A DNA stretch of 64,000 nucleotides from assembly GCA_014649355.1 (NCBI GenBank), contig BMSW01000011.1:1-64000 (forward strand), written 5' to 3'. This stretch comes from Streptomyces althioticus. Lineage in GTDB: Bacteria > Actinomycetota > Actinomycetes > Streptomycetales > Streptomycetaceae. Position numbers and translations under genes: made by a program. The notes beneath the pieces are model-generated. The model saw only the letters and a program-made list of their open reading frames with translations, made no database searches and had not been told where the DNA came from. Numbering within the stretch: the stretch's first letter is position 1; each line of letters starts with the position of its first letter. Positions 49,646 to 58,447 of the stretch are shown in pieces.

Positions 49646-50499
49646 GGATCGTCGTCGTGTCGGCCGGGCTGAGCGTGCCGTCGTCCACCCGGCTGCTGGG
49701 CGACCGGCTCGCCGCGGCCGCGGCCGAGGCGTCCGGCGCCGGGCCCGGCGACGTCCGGGTGGTCGAGCTGCGGGACCTCGCCGTGGAGATCGCGCACACC
49801 TTCACCAACGGCTTCCCCGGCCCCGCGCTGTCGGAGGCGTTCGACGCGGTGAGCGGGGCGGACGGGCTGATCGTGGTCACGCCGGTGTTCTCGGCGTCGT
49901 ACAGCGGGCTGTTCAAGTCCTTCTTCGACGCGCTGAGCTCCACCGACCCGGAGGCCCTGACCGGCATGCCGGTGCTGATCGCGGCGACCGGCGGCAGCGC
50001 GCGGCATTCCCTGGTCCTGGACCACGCGCTCCGTCCCCTCTTCTCCTACCTCCGCGCGGTCGTCGTCCCGACGGGCGTCTACGCGGCCTCGGAGGACTGG
50101 GGCGCGGAGGGGCTGGACGCCCGGATCGGGCGGGCGGCCGGGGAACTGGCCGCGTGGGCGACGGGCACGGTCCGTCGCCGGCCGGCCCCGGCCGGCGTAC
50201 CGGGCCCGCGTGACGTCCCGGTCCTGACCGGTACGGAGACCGCCCTGGGCGGCCCGGCCCCCCGGCAGGCCGCCGCCTCGGCCGACGACACGGGTCCGGA
50301 CGGCCGTCCGTCGCCCGCGACGCCTCTCTCGCCCGGCGGGGCGGAGCCTGGTGAGGCGTCCGGCGGGAGGGCGGCCCAGCACTCCGGGGGCGGGTCCCGA
50401 CACGGGACGCCCGGGGGCGCGCCCCTCCCCAAGAAGGACACGTTCGAGAACGTCACTCCCTTCGAGGAACGGCTCGCCGCGCTGCGCCCTGGTGGGTGA
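49642..50499 (+). CDS. NADPH-dependent FMN reductase with C-terminal low-complexity insert
   Basis: A 285-residue flavodoxin-fold reductase (about 1-175): VVVSAGLSVPSSTRLLGDRL, VVTPVFSASYSGLFKSFFDA, and ATGGSARHSLVLDHALRPLF. Between this domain and the conserved end TFENVTPFEERLAAL lies about 75 residues of Gly/Pro/Ala-rich sequence, unusual for the family. It presumably provides reduced flavin to the LLM enzyme, whose stop it overlaps (ATGA). Confidence 0.9.
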   Translation: MRIVVVSAGLSVPSSTRLLGDRLAAAAAEASGAGPGDVRVVELRDLAVEIAHTFTNGFPGPALSEAFDAVSGADGLIVVTPVFSASYSGLFKSFFDALSSTDPEALTGMPVLIAATGGSARHSLVLDHALRPLFSYLRAVVVPTGVYAASEDWGAEGLDARIGRAAGELAAWATGTVRRRPAPAGVPGPRDVPVLTGTETALGGPAPRQAAASADDTGPDGRPSPATPLSPGGAEPGEASGGRAAQHSGGGSRHGTPGGAPLPKKDTFENVTPFEERLAALRPGG

Positions 50500-50572
50500 G
50501 ACGGCGGTAAGAAGCGGGGGCCCGGACGGCCGGCGGGGCCGCCGGGTCCCGGCGGCTTGGCACACTGGGCGG

Positions 50573-51301
50573 GTGCCGCACACCGTTCTGCTCGCCGAAG
50601 ACGACCGCGCCATCCGCAACGCGCTGGAGCGCGCGCTGACCCTGGAGGGCTACCACGTCACGGCCGTCGCCGACGGCGTCGAGGCCCTCGCGCAGGCCCA
50701 CCGCAGCCGGCCCGACGTGCTGGTGCTCGACGTGATGATGCCCGGCATCGACGGGCTCCAGGTGTGCCGGGTGCTGCGCGCCGAGGGCGACCGCACCCCG
50801 GTGCTGATACTGACCGCGCTGGTGGAGACCGCCGACCGGATCGCCGGGCTCGACGCGGGCGCCGACGACTACGTCGTCAAGCCGTTCGACGTCGAGGAGG
50901 TCTTCGCCCGGCTCCGGGCCCTCCTGCGCCGCGCGGCCCCCGCGCCCGCCGAGCCCGAGCCGCCCGCCGCCCAGGAGGCCGAGGCGCCCGCGCCGGCCGG
51001 CCGCATCCTGGAGGCGGCGGGGCTCCGCATGGACCCGCAGGCCCGCCGCGTCTGGCGCGGAGACCGCGAACTGGAGCTGACCCGCACCGAGTTCGAGCTG
51101 CTGGAACTGCTCGTCCGCCACGCCGGCGTGGTCCTCGAACACTCCACCATCTACGACCGCATCTGGGGCTACGACTTCGGCCCCGGCTCCAAGAACCTCG
51201 CCGTCTACGTCGGCTACCTGCGCCGCAAGCTCGACGAGCCCGGCGCCCCGCAGCTCATCCACACGGTGCGCGGGGTGGGCTACGTGCTGCGGGAGGGCTG
51301 A
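50573..51301 (+). CDS. Two-component response regulator, OmpR family (MprA-like)
   Basis: A 242-residue regulator. The receiver domain has phospho-acceptor D53 (VLVLDVMMPGIDG), acidic pair E10-D11 and conserved Lys in DDYVVKPFDV. A linker rich in Pro/Ala/Glu follows, then a C-terminal winged helix with LTRTEFELLELLVRHAGVVL, NLAVYVGYLRRKLD and VRGVGYVLREG. The sensor kinase starts at the next base. It is similar in organisation to mycobacterial MprA, an envelope-stress regulator. GTG start at 50573. Confidence 0.94.
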   Translation: MPHTVLLAEDDRAIRNALERALTLEGYHVTAVADGVEALAQAHRSRPDVLVLDVMMPGIDGLQVCRVLRAEGDRTPVLILTALVETADRIAGLDAGADDYVVKPFDVEEVFARLRALLRRAAPAPAEPEPPAAQEAEAPAPAGRILEAAGLRMDPQARRVWRGDRELELTRTEFELLELLVRHAGVVLEHSTIYDRIWGYDFGPGSKNLAVYVGYLRRKLDEPGAPQLIHTVRGVGYVLREG

Positions 51302-52744
51302 GTGGCGGCCGGCGGCGGTGCGCGCGGGCCGTCGGTCCCGCGCCACCGGATGCGGCTGCTGTCGCTGGGCACCACCTTCGCGGTCGCGTTCGCCGCGGTC
51401 ACCGCGACCGTGACGCTGCTGGTCGGCTTCCTGTCGTACAACGCGGCCGCGCGGCTGGTGCGGGTGGACCAGCAGTCCGTCTTCGACGAGGTGGTGGAGG
51501 ACCTGAGCGCGGAGGTCCGGCGGAACCGGATGTCGCCGCACGACTTCTCCTCCGCCGCGCCCGGCCACGACCTGGTGCGTCCGGCCCGCACCGACGTGCA
51601 GGTGCTCGGCCCGGACGGCGGGGTCGTCGACCCCGGCAGCCCGGGGCTGCCCGTGGAGGACGACGACCGCCGGATCGCGGGCGCCGCGGACGCCGGGCGG
51701 GTGGTCGTGCACGCCGGGGTGGACGTCGGCGACGACGTCTACCGGGTGGCGACCGTCTCCCTGGGCGGCGGCCGGGGCGCGGTGCAGGTCGCGCAGGAGT
51801 TCAGCGACACGGAGGACCTGCTGCGGGCCCTGCAGCGGCGCACGTTCCTGCTCATGGCGGCCGTGGTGGTCGCCGCCGGGCTGTTCGGCTGGTGGCTGGC
51901 CCGGCGCATCACCCGCCGCCTCGTGGTGCTCACCAACACCGCCGAGGCCGTCGCCCGCACGCGCCGCCTCGGCATCCAGGTCCCGGTCGCCGGCTACGAC
52001 GAGGTGGGGCGCCTCGGCCGCGCCTTCGACCGGATGCTGGGCCGGCTCGCCCAGTCCGAGGAGGACCAGCGCCGGCTGGTCCAGGACGCGGGACACGAAC
52101 TGCGCACCCCGCTCACGTCCCTGCGCACCAACATCTCGATGCTGCGCCGCATCGACGAGCTCCCGCCCGACAGCCGTGAGGAGCTGGTCAGCGACCTCGC
52201 CCAGGAGGCGCGGGAGCTGACCGACCTGGTCAACGAGCTGGTCGACCTGGCGGCCGGGCAGTCCGACACGGAACCGCCGCAGCGGATCGACCTCGCGGAC
52301 GTCGCCGAGGAGGTGGCGGGCCTCGCCCGGCGGCGCACGGGCCGCGAGATCCAGGTCCACGCCAGCGGGGACACGACGACCCACGGACGGCCGGGAATGC
52401 TCACCCGGGCGCTGTCCAACCTGGTGGAGAACGCGGTCAAGTTCGACCGCGAGGGCCGGGCGCCGGTCGAGATCCACGTGGCCGGTCCGGCCCGCCCGGG
52501 CACGGTGCGGGTGGAGGTCCGCGACCGGGGGCCGGGCATCGCCGACGACGACCTGACCCGTGTCTTCGACCGCTTCTACCGGGCCGCCGACGCGCGCGCC
52601 CTGCCGGGCTCGGGCCTGGGCCTCTCGATCGTCCGCGAAGTGGCGCTCGCCCACGGCGGAGCTCCCTACGCCTTCCACCGGGAAGGCGGCGGCACGGTCA
52701 CCGGCTTCACGGTGGCGGGGGCGACGGGGGAACGGGAGACGTAG
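51302..52744 (+). CDS. Sensor histidine kinase (MprB-like)
   Basis: A 480-residue membrane kinase. The first helix is near 20-42, an extracytoplasmic loop spans about 43-175 (SVFDEVVEDLSAEVRRNRM), the second helix near 180-200 is followed by HAMP, the HisKA domain carries H265 (DAGHELRTPLTSLR), and the HATPase has N (LVENAVKFD), G1 (DRGPGIADDDL) and G2 (GSGLGLSIV) boxes. It starts directly after the response-regulator stop. The signal is unknown; the mycobacterial relative MprB senses envelope stress. Confidence 0.94.
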   Translation: MAAGGGARGPSVPRHRMRLLSLGTTFAVAFAAVTATVTLLVGFLSYNAAARLVRVDQQSVFDEVVEDLSAEVRRNRMSPHDFSSAAPGHDLVRPARTDVQVLGPDGGVVDPGSPGLPVEDDDRRIAGAADAGRVVVHAGVDVGDDVYRVATVSLGGGRGAVQVAQEFSDTEDLLRALQRRTFLLMAAVVVAAGLFGWWLARRITRRLVVLTNTAEAVARTRRLGIQVPVAGYDEVGRLGRAFDRMLGRLAQSEEDQRRLVQDAGHELRTPLTSLRTNISMLRRIDELPPDSREELVSDLAQEARELTDLVNELVDLAAGQSDTEPPQRIDLADVAEEVAGLARRRTGREIQVHASGDTTTHGRPGMLTRALSNLVENAVKFDREGRAPVEIHVAGPARPGTVRVEVRDRGPGIADDDLTRVFDRFYRAADARALPGSGLGLSIVREVALAHGGAPYAFHREGGGTVTGFTVAGATGERET

Positions 52745-53122
52745 CCGCTCCGCGGCCACCCACCGACCGGCCTGATCAGGCACGCGCCTCCGCACGGGCC
52801 GCCCGTGGACGCCCGGGCCGGGACCGGGCCCCGCTCCCGCCCGTGCACCGGACCGGTCGCGGCTTCGCCCTGGGGCGCCCTTGAGGCGGCCCAAGCACGT
52901 GCTCCCGGGCAGCAGCCGGTGGCCGGGGTGTCGTGCGGGCGTCTCCCGGTCAGGTGGGGGACTGGCCCGTCCGGCAGGACAGGCACCACGGTCCACGGGA
53001 CGGCGTCGGTGTCGGTTCCGGCGTGTCTCAGCGGGCCGTGCCTCGGAGGCGTACACCCCCTGCGCGCTGCGCAGGATGCATGCGGGGGCCGTGTCGGGCC
53101 GGTCCCCGTGAGGGGAGGGGTC
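52745..53122. other. Intergenic region, 378 bp
   Basis: GC-rich spacer between the sensor kinase and the M20 peptidase. I see no convincing ORF, RNA gene or long hairpin. gaggggagggg just before 53123 is the ribosome binding site of the peptidase gene. Confidence 0.5.
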
Positions 53123-54388
53123 GTGCTGAACGACGACGAGAGCGCCGCGCTGGCCGCGGTGGACGCCGCGGCGACCGCGCGGACGCTGATGGAGCTGATC
53201 TCCGTGCCGAGTGTCACGGGGAGCGCCGCCGAGTCGGAGCTGCAGCATCAGCTCGCCGGGCGGCTGGAGTGGCTGGGCCTCGACGTCGACCTGTGGTCGA
53301 TGGACCTGCCCGCGCTGCGCGCCGAGCCGGACTTCCCCGGCACGGAGGCGCCGCGCGAGGAGGCGTGGGGTCTGGTGGGGACGACACCCGACGGGGGCGA
53401 CGGGCCGACGCTGATCCTCCAGGGCCACGTCGACGTCGTACCGCCGGGGGACCTGGCCGCGTGGGACGGGGATCCGTTCGTGCCGCGCGCGGAGGGGGAC
53501 CTCGTGCACGGGCGCGGGGCGTGCGACATGAAGGCCGGTCTGGCGGCGCACCTCGCCGCGCTCGCCGCGATACGGGCGGCCGGGATCCGGCTGCGCGGAC
53601 GGGTCGCCGTGCACTTCGTGGTCGGCGAGGAGGACGGCGGCCTCGGCGCGTTCGGCACGCTGAAGCGCGGTCACACCGGCGACGCCTGTGTCATCGCCGA
53701 ACCCACCGCCGGAACGCTGATCACCGCCAACGCGGGCGCGCTGACGTTCCGGATCGCCGTGCCGGGCAAGGCCGCGCACGGCAGCTCCCGCGACAGGGGC
53801 GTCAGCGCCGTCGACGCCTACCTCCCGCTGCACCGGGCGCTGGCCGCGCTGGAGGAGGAACGCAACCGGGACCCGGACCCGCTGCTCGCGGAGTACCCGC
53901 TGCCGTACGGCCTGTCGGTGGGCACGCTGCGGGCGGGGGACTGGGCCAGCAGCGTGCCGGACCTGCTGGTCGCGGAGGGCCGGTTCGGCGTACGGCTCGG
54001 CGAGGACCCGGCGGAGGCGCGGGCCGCGCTGGAGCGGTGCGTGGCCGAGGCGTGCGCCGCGGACCCCTGGCTGCGTGACCACCCGGCGACGGTGACCTGG
54101 CCGGGCGGGCACTTCGCGAGCGGCACGCTGCCCGAGGGGCACCCGCTGGCGGACACGGTCGGCGCCGCGCACGCCGACGCGACGGGCGGGGGCGTGCCCC
54201 GGCGGCGCGGGGCGACGTACGGCAGCGACCTGCGGCACTACACCGGCGCGGGGATACCGGCCCTGCAGTACGGGCCCGGCGACATCGCGGTGGCGCACAG
54301 CGCGCGGGAGCACGTGAGCGTGCGGGAGGTGGTGGAGACGGCGCGGACCCTGGTGCTGACGGTGCTGCGGACGGTGGGCACCAAGTGA
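53123..54388 (+). CDS. M20-family metallopeptidase (ArgE/DapE-like)
   Basis: A 421-residue dinuclear zinc peptidase: ILQGHVDVVPPGD with the first metal histidine near 98, HGRGACDMKAGLAAHLAALA with the bridging Asp near 135, VGEEDGGLGAFGTL catalytic Glu, the dimerisation domain with HGSSRDRGVSAVDAY, and a final metal His in AVAHSAREHVSV. It removes an acyl or amino-acid group from N-acylated amino acids or dipeptides. The substrate is not determined. GTG start at 53123. Confidence 0.92.
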   Translation: MLNDDESAALAAVDAAATARTLMELISVPSVTGSAAESELQHQLAGRLEWLGLDVDLWSMDLPALRAEPDFPGTEAPREEAWGLVGTTPDGGDGPTLILQGHVDVVPPGDLAAWDGDPFVPRAEGDLVHGRGACDMKAGLAAHLAALAAIRAAGIRLRGRVAVHFVVGEEDGGLGAFGTLKRGHTGDACVIAEPTAGTLITANAGALTFRIAVPGKAAHGSSRDRGVSAVDAYLPLHRALAALEEERNRDPDPLLAEYPLPYGLSVGTLRAGDWASSVPDLLVAEGRFGVRLGEDPAEARAALERCVAEACAADPWLRDHPATVTWPGGHFASGTLPEGHPLADTVGAAHADATGGGVPRRRGATYGSDLRHYTGAGIPALQYGPGDIAVAHSAREHVSVREVVETARTLVLTVLRTVGTK

Positions 54389-54432
54389 GCGGGCGGTCTG
54401 CCCGCCGGGCCGCTCCGTGACAGACTCGACCC

Positions 54433-55140
54433 GTGATCATCGAACGTGCGTACGCCCATGTGGGTGCGTACGACGCGGGGGAGTGGCCCTGGTCGGTCCC
54501 GTGCGTCCGCGCGCTCCTCGACGGCGGTCTGCGGTTCACCGCCCCGGTCACCTTCGTCGTCGGCGAGAACGGCTCCGGCAAGTCGACCCTGGTCGAGGCG
54601 CTCGCCGAGGGCTTCGGCCTGGACCCGTGGGGCGGCTCGCACGAGTGGCGGTACGCGAGCCCCCGCGCCAAGTCGGTGCTGGGCGAGCACATCCGCTTCG
54701 ACGCGGCGCCCCGCGGCCGCCGCATGCTCGCCTCCTGGTCCGCCCGCCAGGGCTTCTTCCTGCGTGCCGAGACCGCCCTCGACGCCCTCGGCCGGGAGGG
54801 CCTCGCGCCGGACGAGCGCAGTCACGGCGAGGGGTTCCTCGCGGCGTTCCGCGACAAGTTCCTGCGCCCCGGCCTGTACGTCATGGACGAGCCCGAGGCC
54901 GCCCTGTCCTTCTCCTCCTGCCTGGAACTGCTCGGCCACATCGACCAGCTGACACGGGCCGGCGCGCAGGTGGTGTGCGCCACCCACTCCCCGCTGCTGA
55001 CCGCCCTGCCCGGCGCGGACGTCGTCGAGGTCGGCGACCACGGCATCCGGCGCACCGCCTGGCAGGACCTCGCCCTGGTCGACCACTGGCGCCGCTACCT
55101 CGCCGACCCGACGGCGTACCTGCGGCACGTACTGGGGTGA
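54433..55140 (+). CDS. ABC-type ATPase (AAA_21/SMC-like), single domain
   Basis: A 235-residue ATPase: Walker A GENGSGKST near residue 41, ABC-like signature around SHGEGF near 136, Walker B LYVMDEPEAALS near 152, and H-loop CATHSPLL near 186. The compact form with no transport partner matches stand-alone ATPases annotated as AAA-family, not a transporter subunit. Possible roles are DNA repair or stress. GTG start at 54433. Confidence 0.88.
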   Translation: MIIERAYAHVGAYDAGEWPWSVPCVRALLDGGLRFTAPVTFVVGENGSGKSTLVEALAEGFGLDPWGGSHEWRYASPRAKSVLGEHIRFDAAPRGRRMLASWSARQGFFLRAETALDALGREGLAPDERSHGEGFLAAFRDKFLRPGLYVMDEPEAALSFSSCLELLGHIDQLTRAGAQVVCATHSPLLTALPGADVVEVGDHGIRRTAWQDLALVDHWRRYLADPTAYLRHVLG

Positions 55141-55164
55141 CCCGGCCCCGGCGGCAGGGGCGTG

Positions 55165-55794
55165 TCACTCGTCCGGCTTGCGCTCCGGCGCCTCGCAGAC
55201 GTAGCCGTCGGGGTCGGTGAAGGGGCCGGCCGGGCTGACGAGGGCGATGCGGTGGGAGCCGCTGCCCTCGGTGGACACGCCCGTGACCTTTCCGAGCGCC
55301 TTGCGCTTGTACAGCGACAGCTTGACGCTGCCGGGGTCGCCCTTGAACTCGACGTACTTGCCGCCGAAGCTCTTGCCGACGGTCAGCCCGCGCTCGACGT
55401 AGAACTGCCTGGTCGCCTTCACGTCCTCCACGCCGAGCAGCAGCACGATCTCGTCGATCGCCCGGGTGACCGGGCCGGTGTTCTTCTTCGTCGAGGTGAC
55501 CAGCTGCCAGATCGTGCCGTCGGGCGCCTGGACGACGCCGCCGTAGCCCCACAGGGACTTCTCGGCGGGCTTCAGCTGGGTGGCGCCCGCGTCGAGGGCG
55601 GCGCGGTGCAGGGCGTCGACGTCACCGGGCTGGGACACGACCAGCGAGAGGGTGAAGCCGCGGAAGCCGCTCGTGGGCTCGTCGGACGGGCGCAGGCGCA
55701 CCCGCTCCCGGTCCAGGCCGAAGGCGTCGGAGTAGAAGCGCGCGGCGGCCGTGGGGTCGGCCACCTCCAGCGTGACGGAGTCGATGGAGTTCAT
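55165..55794 (-). CDS. VOC-superfamily protein (glyoxalase/bleomycin-resistance fold)
   Basis: A 209-residue protein with two VOC beta-alpha-beta-beta-beta modules (VTLEVADPTAAARFYSDAFG; EIVLLLGVEDVKATRQFYVE). Metal ligands are not clear, so it may be a non-metal binding or lyase-like protein. Substrate unknown. The ATG at 55794 gives a normal N-terminus (MNSIDSVTLEVAD). Confidence 0.88.
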   Translation of the reverse strand: MNSIDSVTLEVADPTAAARFYSDAFGLDRERVRLRPSDEPTSGFRGFTLSLVVSQPGDVDALHRAALDAGATQLKPAEKSLWGYGGVVQAPDGTIWQLVTSTKKNTGPVTRAIDEIVLLLGVEDVKATRQFYVERGLTVGKSFGGKYVEFKGDPGSVKLSLYKRKALGKVTGVSTEGSGSHRIALVSPAGPFTDPDGYVCEAPERKPDE

Positions 55795-55873
55795 GCAGTC
55801 GACGGTAGGACCGCCCCGGCCGCCGGCGCTTCTCGGAAACTGACCGGTTGCCGGGACGGCCCGAGCCGTCGGG

Positions 55874-57376
55874 TCAGCCGCCGACGAGCTTGCCGCTGAG
55901 CGTCTTGTGCATCCGCGCGCTGGGCTCGTTCAGCCCGACGATCTCGACGGTCTTGCCGCGCTGGGCGTACTTCGTCTCGACGGCGTCGAGCGCGGCCACC
56001 GAGGAGGCGTCCCAGATGTGCGCGGCGGACAGGTCGATCACCACGCGGTCGGGGTCGGTGCCGTACGAGAACTGGCCGACCAGCTCGTTGGAGGAGGCGA
56101 AGAACAGCTCCCCGGTGACCCGGTAGACCACGGCGGCGCCGTCCGGGTCGGTGACCGCGGTGACCTCGGCCAGCTGCGCGACGCGCCGCGCGAACACCAC
56201 CATCGCGGCGATCGAGCCGACGACGACGCCGATGGCGAGGTTGTGGGTGGCGACCACGCAGACGACGGTGACCAGCATGACGACGGTCTCCCCGAGGGGC
56301 ATCCGCCGCAGCGTCCTCGGGGCGATCGAGTGCCAGTCGAAGGTGGCCACGGACACCATGACCATGACCGCGACCAGCGCCGCCATCGGGATGTCGGAGA
56401 CGACCGGCCCGAACACGATGCACAGCACCATCAGGAAGGCGCCCGCGAGGAACGTCGACAGCCGGGTCCGCGCCCCCGACACCCGCACGTTGATCATCGT
56501 CTGGCCGATCATCGCGCAGCCGCCCATGCCGCCGAAGAAGCCGGTGACGATGTTGGCGACGCCCTGTCCGACGGACTCACGGGTCTTGGAGGAGCGGGTG
56601 TCGGTGATGTCGTCGACCAGCTTGGCCGTCATCAGCGACTCCATCAGGCCGACCAGCGCCATGGCGAACGCGAACGGCGCGACGGTCGTGAGGGTGTCCA
56701 GGGTGAACGGCACGTCCGGCAGCCCCGGCACCGGCAGCGACGACGGCAGGTCCCCCTTGTCGCCGACCGTCGGCACGGCGATCCCGGCGGCGACGGTGAT
56801 CACGGTGAGGATCACGATCGACACCAGCGGCGCCGGGACCACGGTGGTGAGCTTCGGGAAGAACACCATCATCGCCAGGCCCGCCGCGATCAGCGGATAG
56901 ACCGGCCACGGCACGTCCGTCATCTCCGGCACCTGCGCCATGAAGATCAGGATGGCGAGGGAGTTCACGAAGCCGACCATCACGCTGCGCGGCACGAACC
57001 GCATCAGCTTCGCCACGCCGAGCGCGCCCAGCACGATCTGGAACACACCCGCGAGGATCACGGCGGTCACCAGGTACCCGAAGCCGTGCTCGCGGTTGAG
57101 CGGCGCGATGACCAGGGCGACAGCGCCGGTCGCCGCCGAGATCATGGCGGGCCGGCCGCCGACGAGCGCGATCGTCACGGCCATGGTGAACGAGGCGAAC
57201 AGACCGACCGCCGGGTCGACCCCGGCGATGACCGAGAAGGAGATCGCCTCGGGGATCAGCGCCAGCGCCACGACCAGACCGCCGAGCACCTCGGTGCGCA
57301 GCACCTTCGGGTCGGAGAGCCAGGACGGGCGCCGGGAGCCGCGCAGCCAGGCGGACGGGGACAGTGCGGAGGGCAT
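55874..57376 (-). CDS. SulP-family anion permease with STAS domain
   Basis: A 500-residue transporter of the SLC26/SulP family: ten or more membrane helices in residues 30-390, with ALALIPEAISFSVIAGVDPAVGL near 38, NREHGFGYLV and MGGCAMIGQTMINV. A C-terminal STAS domain (about 410-500) has the RVVIDLSAAHIWDASSVAAL phospho-site loop. It transports sulfate, bicarbonate or a similar anion. The ATG at 57376 lacks a clear Shine-Dalgarno, and a short upstream ORF with a good one lies at 57592. TTG 57382 is an alternative start. Confidence 0.92.
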   Translation of the reverse strand: MPSALSPSAWLRGSRRPSWLSDPKVLRTEVLGGLVVALALIPEAISFSVIAGVDPAVGLFASFTMAVTIALVGGRPAMISAATGAVALVIAPLNREHGFGYLVTAVILAGVFQIVLGALGVAKLMRFVPRSVMVGFVNSLAILIFMAQVPEMTDVPWPVYPLIAAGLAMMVFFPKLTTVVPAPLVSIVILTVITVAAGIAVPTVGDKGDLPSSLPVPGLPDVPFTLDTLTTVAPFAFAMALVGLMESLMTAKLVDDITDTRSSKTRESVGQGVANIVTGFFGGMGGCAMIGQTMINVRVSGARTRLSTFLAGAFLMVLCIVFGPVVSDIPMAALVAVMVMVSVATFDWHSIAPRTLRRMPLGETVVMLVTVVCVVATHNLAIGVVVGSIAAMVVFARRVAQLAEVTAVTDPDGAAVVYRVTGELFFASSNELVGQFSYGTDPDRVVIDLSAAHIWDASSVAALDAVETKYAQRGKTVEIVGLNEPSARMHKTLSGKLVGG

Positions 57377-57859
57377 GGACAAGGGAGGGAGAACCTGTCG
57401 TCGTTGCTCGGGCGCACCCGGGACGGGGCGAGCGGGAGGGGCGTGGGGCGACCCCGTGCGGAGGGGGTCCGGGCCGGGATCAGTGGGCGTGGGGTGCGGG
57501 AACCACGGTGGCGCGGCGCGGAGGGACTCCGGACGCCGGCCGGGGGCGAAGGGTCACGGCGGGAAGGCGGCGGCGCGGGTCGTCACGGACATGCGCTCGC
57601 TCTCTCCTGCGGACTGCGGTCTTCGCCGGGGGCTTCGTCGGCCCCGACACGGCTGACCCGGCCACTTTACCCGCCGCCCGCGCCCGCCCGACTGCCGTGC
57701 GCCCCGCCCGACTGTCGTGGGTACGGACGTCCCCAGGCTGTGGACGGCCGTAGGTGCGGACGCCTTCCCGTGCACCCGGCGCCCGCGCATCCGGCGCCGC
57801 CCGTGCACCCGGCGCCCGGGGACCGCCGCCGGACGCGGGCGCCGGACGCGGGACGGGAC
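57377..57859. promoter_or_regulatory. Leader and promoter region of the SulP gene, 483 bp
   Basis: Region between the DUF4396 gene and SulP (both minus). It contains a 12-codon uORF with strong ribosome binding site (separate entry) and short direct repeats of cgcccgactg near 57690-57715. No T-box or riboswitch consensus that I can name is visible, but the leader is unusually long. Confidence 0.45.
57554..57592 (-). CDS. Candidate leader peptide upstream of SulP
   Basis: A 12-residue ORF, MSVTTRAAAFPP, starting at 57592 with AGGAGA well placed upstream and ending 178 bp before the SulP start. The peptide has no cysteine, so it is unlike the Cys-type sulfur leaders known in actinobacteria. 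It may be a regulatory uORF or merely a chance ORF. Confidence 0.35.
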   Translation of the reverse strand: MSVTTRAAAFPP

Positions 57860-58333
57860 TCAGTGGTGGGCGTGGACCACGGCGTGGCCCTTGCCCCGGC
57901 CGATCATCCACTTGTTGACCGGGGTGGTGACGAGGAAGGCGACGGCGAAGCCGCCGATCAGCGCGTACCAGAACAGGCCCTCGGACAGCTGGGCGTCCAT
58001 CGCCCCCGGCGTCAGCGCGATGATGGCGTTGTCGACCAGCTCCATCACCGCGATGGAGACGGTGTCGGCGGCCAGCGCGATCTTCACGGCGGCCTTCGGC
58101 GACACCCCGGCGCGCACCACGGCGAAGAGGGTGAAGGAGTAGCCGAAGACGAAGGCCAGGCCGATGGCCAGGATCATCGTCGGGACGTTGCCCCACAGCA
58201 GGGCCGTGCCGATGACCATGCCGAGAATCTCGCCGACGGCGCAGCCGAGCAGGCAGTGCAGCGTCGCCCGGATCGCCGTCGACCAGGTCGCGCCGGGCGC
58301 GGCGTCGGCGTGGTGGTGCATGGCGTGGTCCAT
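57860..58333 (-). CDS. DUF4396 membrane protein with His-rich N-terminus
   Basis: A 157-residue protein. The N-terminus MDHAMHHHADAAPG is likely metal-binding. Four to five membrane helices follow (LLGCAVGEILGMVIGTALLW, NVPTMILAIGLAFVFGYSFT, IALAADTVSIAVMELVDNAI, LFWYALIGGFAVAFLVTTPV), ending in another His pair (VVHAHH). DUF4396 is an uncharacterised membrane family. A CsoR-like palindrome 63 bp upstream suggests copper control, so it may handle copper. Confidence 0.88.
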   Translation of the reverse strand: MDHAMHHHADAAPGATWSTAIRATLHCLLGCAVGEILGMVIGTALLWGNVPTMILAIGLAFVFGYSFTLFAVVRAGVSPKAAVKIALAADTVSIAVMELVDNAIIALTPGAMDAQLSEGLFWYALIGGFAVAFLVTTPVNKWMIGRGKGHAVVHAHH

Positions 58334-58395
58334 GACCTCATCCCCCTTCGAGGCGTCACGGGGACGGTGCCGTCCCCACGCACACCCCGAACGGT

Positions 58396-58412
58396 ATACC
58401 CCCCTGGGGTAT
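58396..58412. promoter_or_regulatory. CsoR-like operator palindrome
   Basis: ATACCCC-CCT-GGGGTAT is a perfect inverted repeat (7-bp arms, 3-bp centre), strongly resembling copper-sensing CsoR operators with their TACCCC/GGGGTA core. It is placed 63 bp upstream of the DUF4396 start codon. Confidence 0.65.
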
Positions 58413-58447
58413 TCCGGTCAGGGCTGATTCCTCTCGCGTCGGTCCCG

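Noticed and set aside
50453..54313. Very long minus-strand open frame opposite the two-component system
   Set aside because: Antisense shadow of high-GC coding sequence; codon positions and protein motifs support the plus-strand genes.
57690..57850. Short direct repeats and Arg/Pro-rich open frame in the SulP leader
   Set aside because: Repeat units are short and irregular, and the frame has no coding bias.
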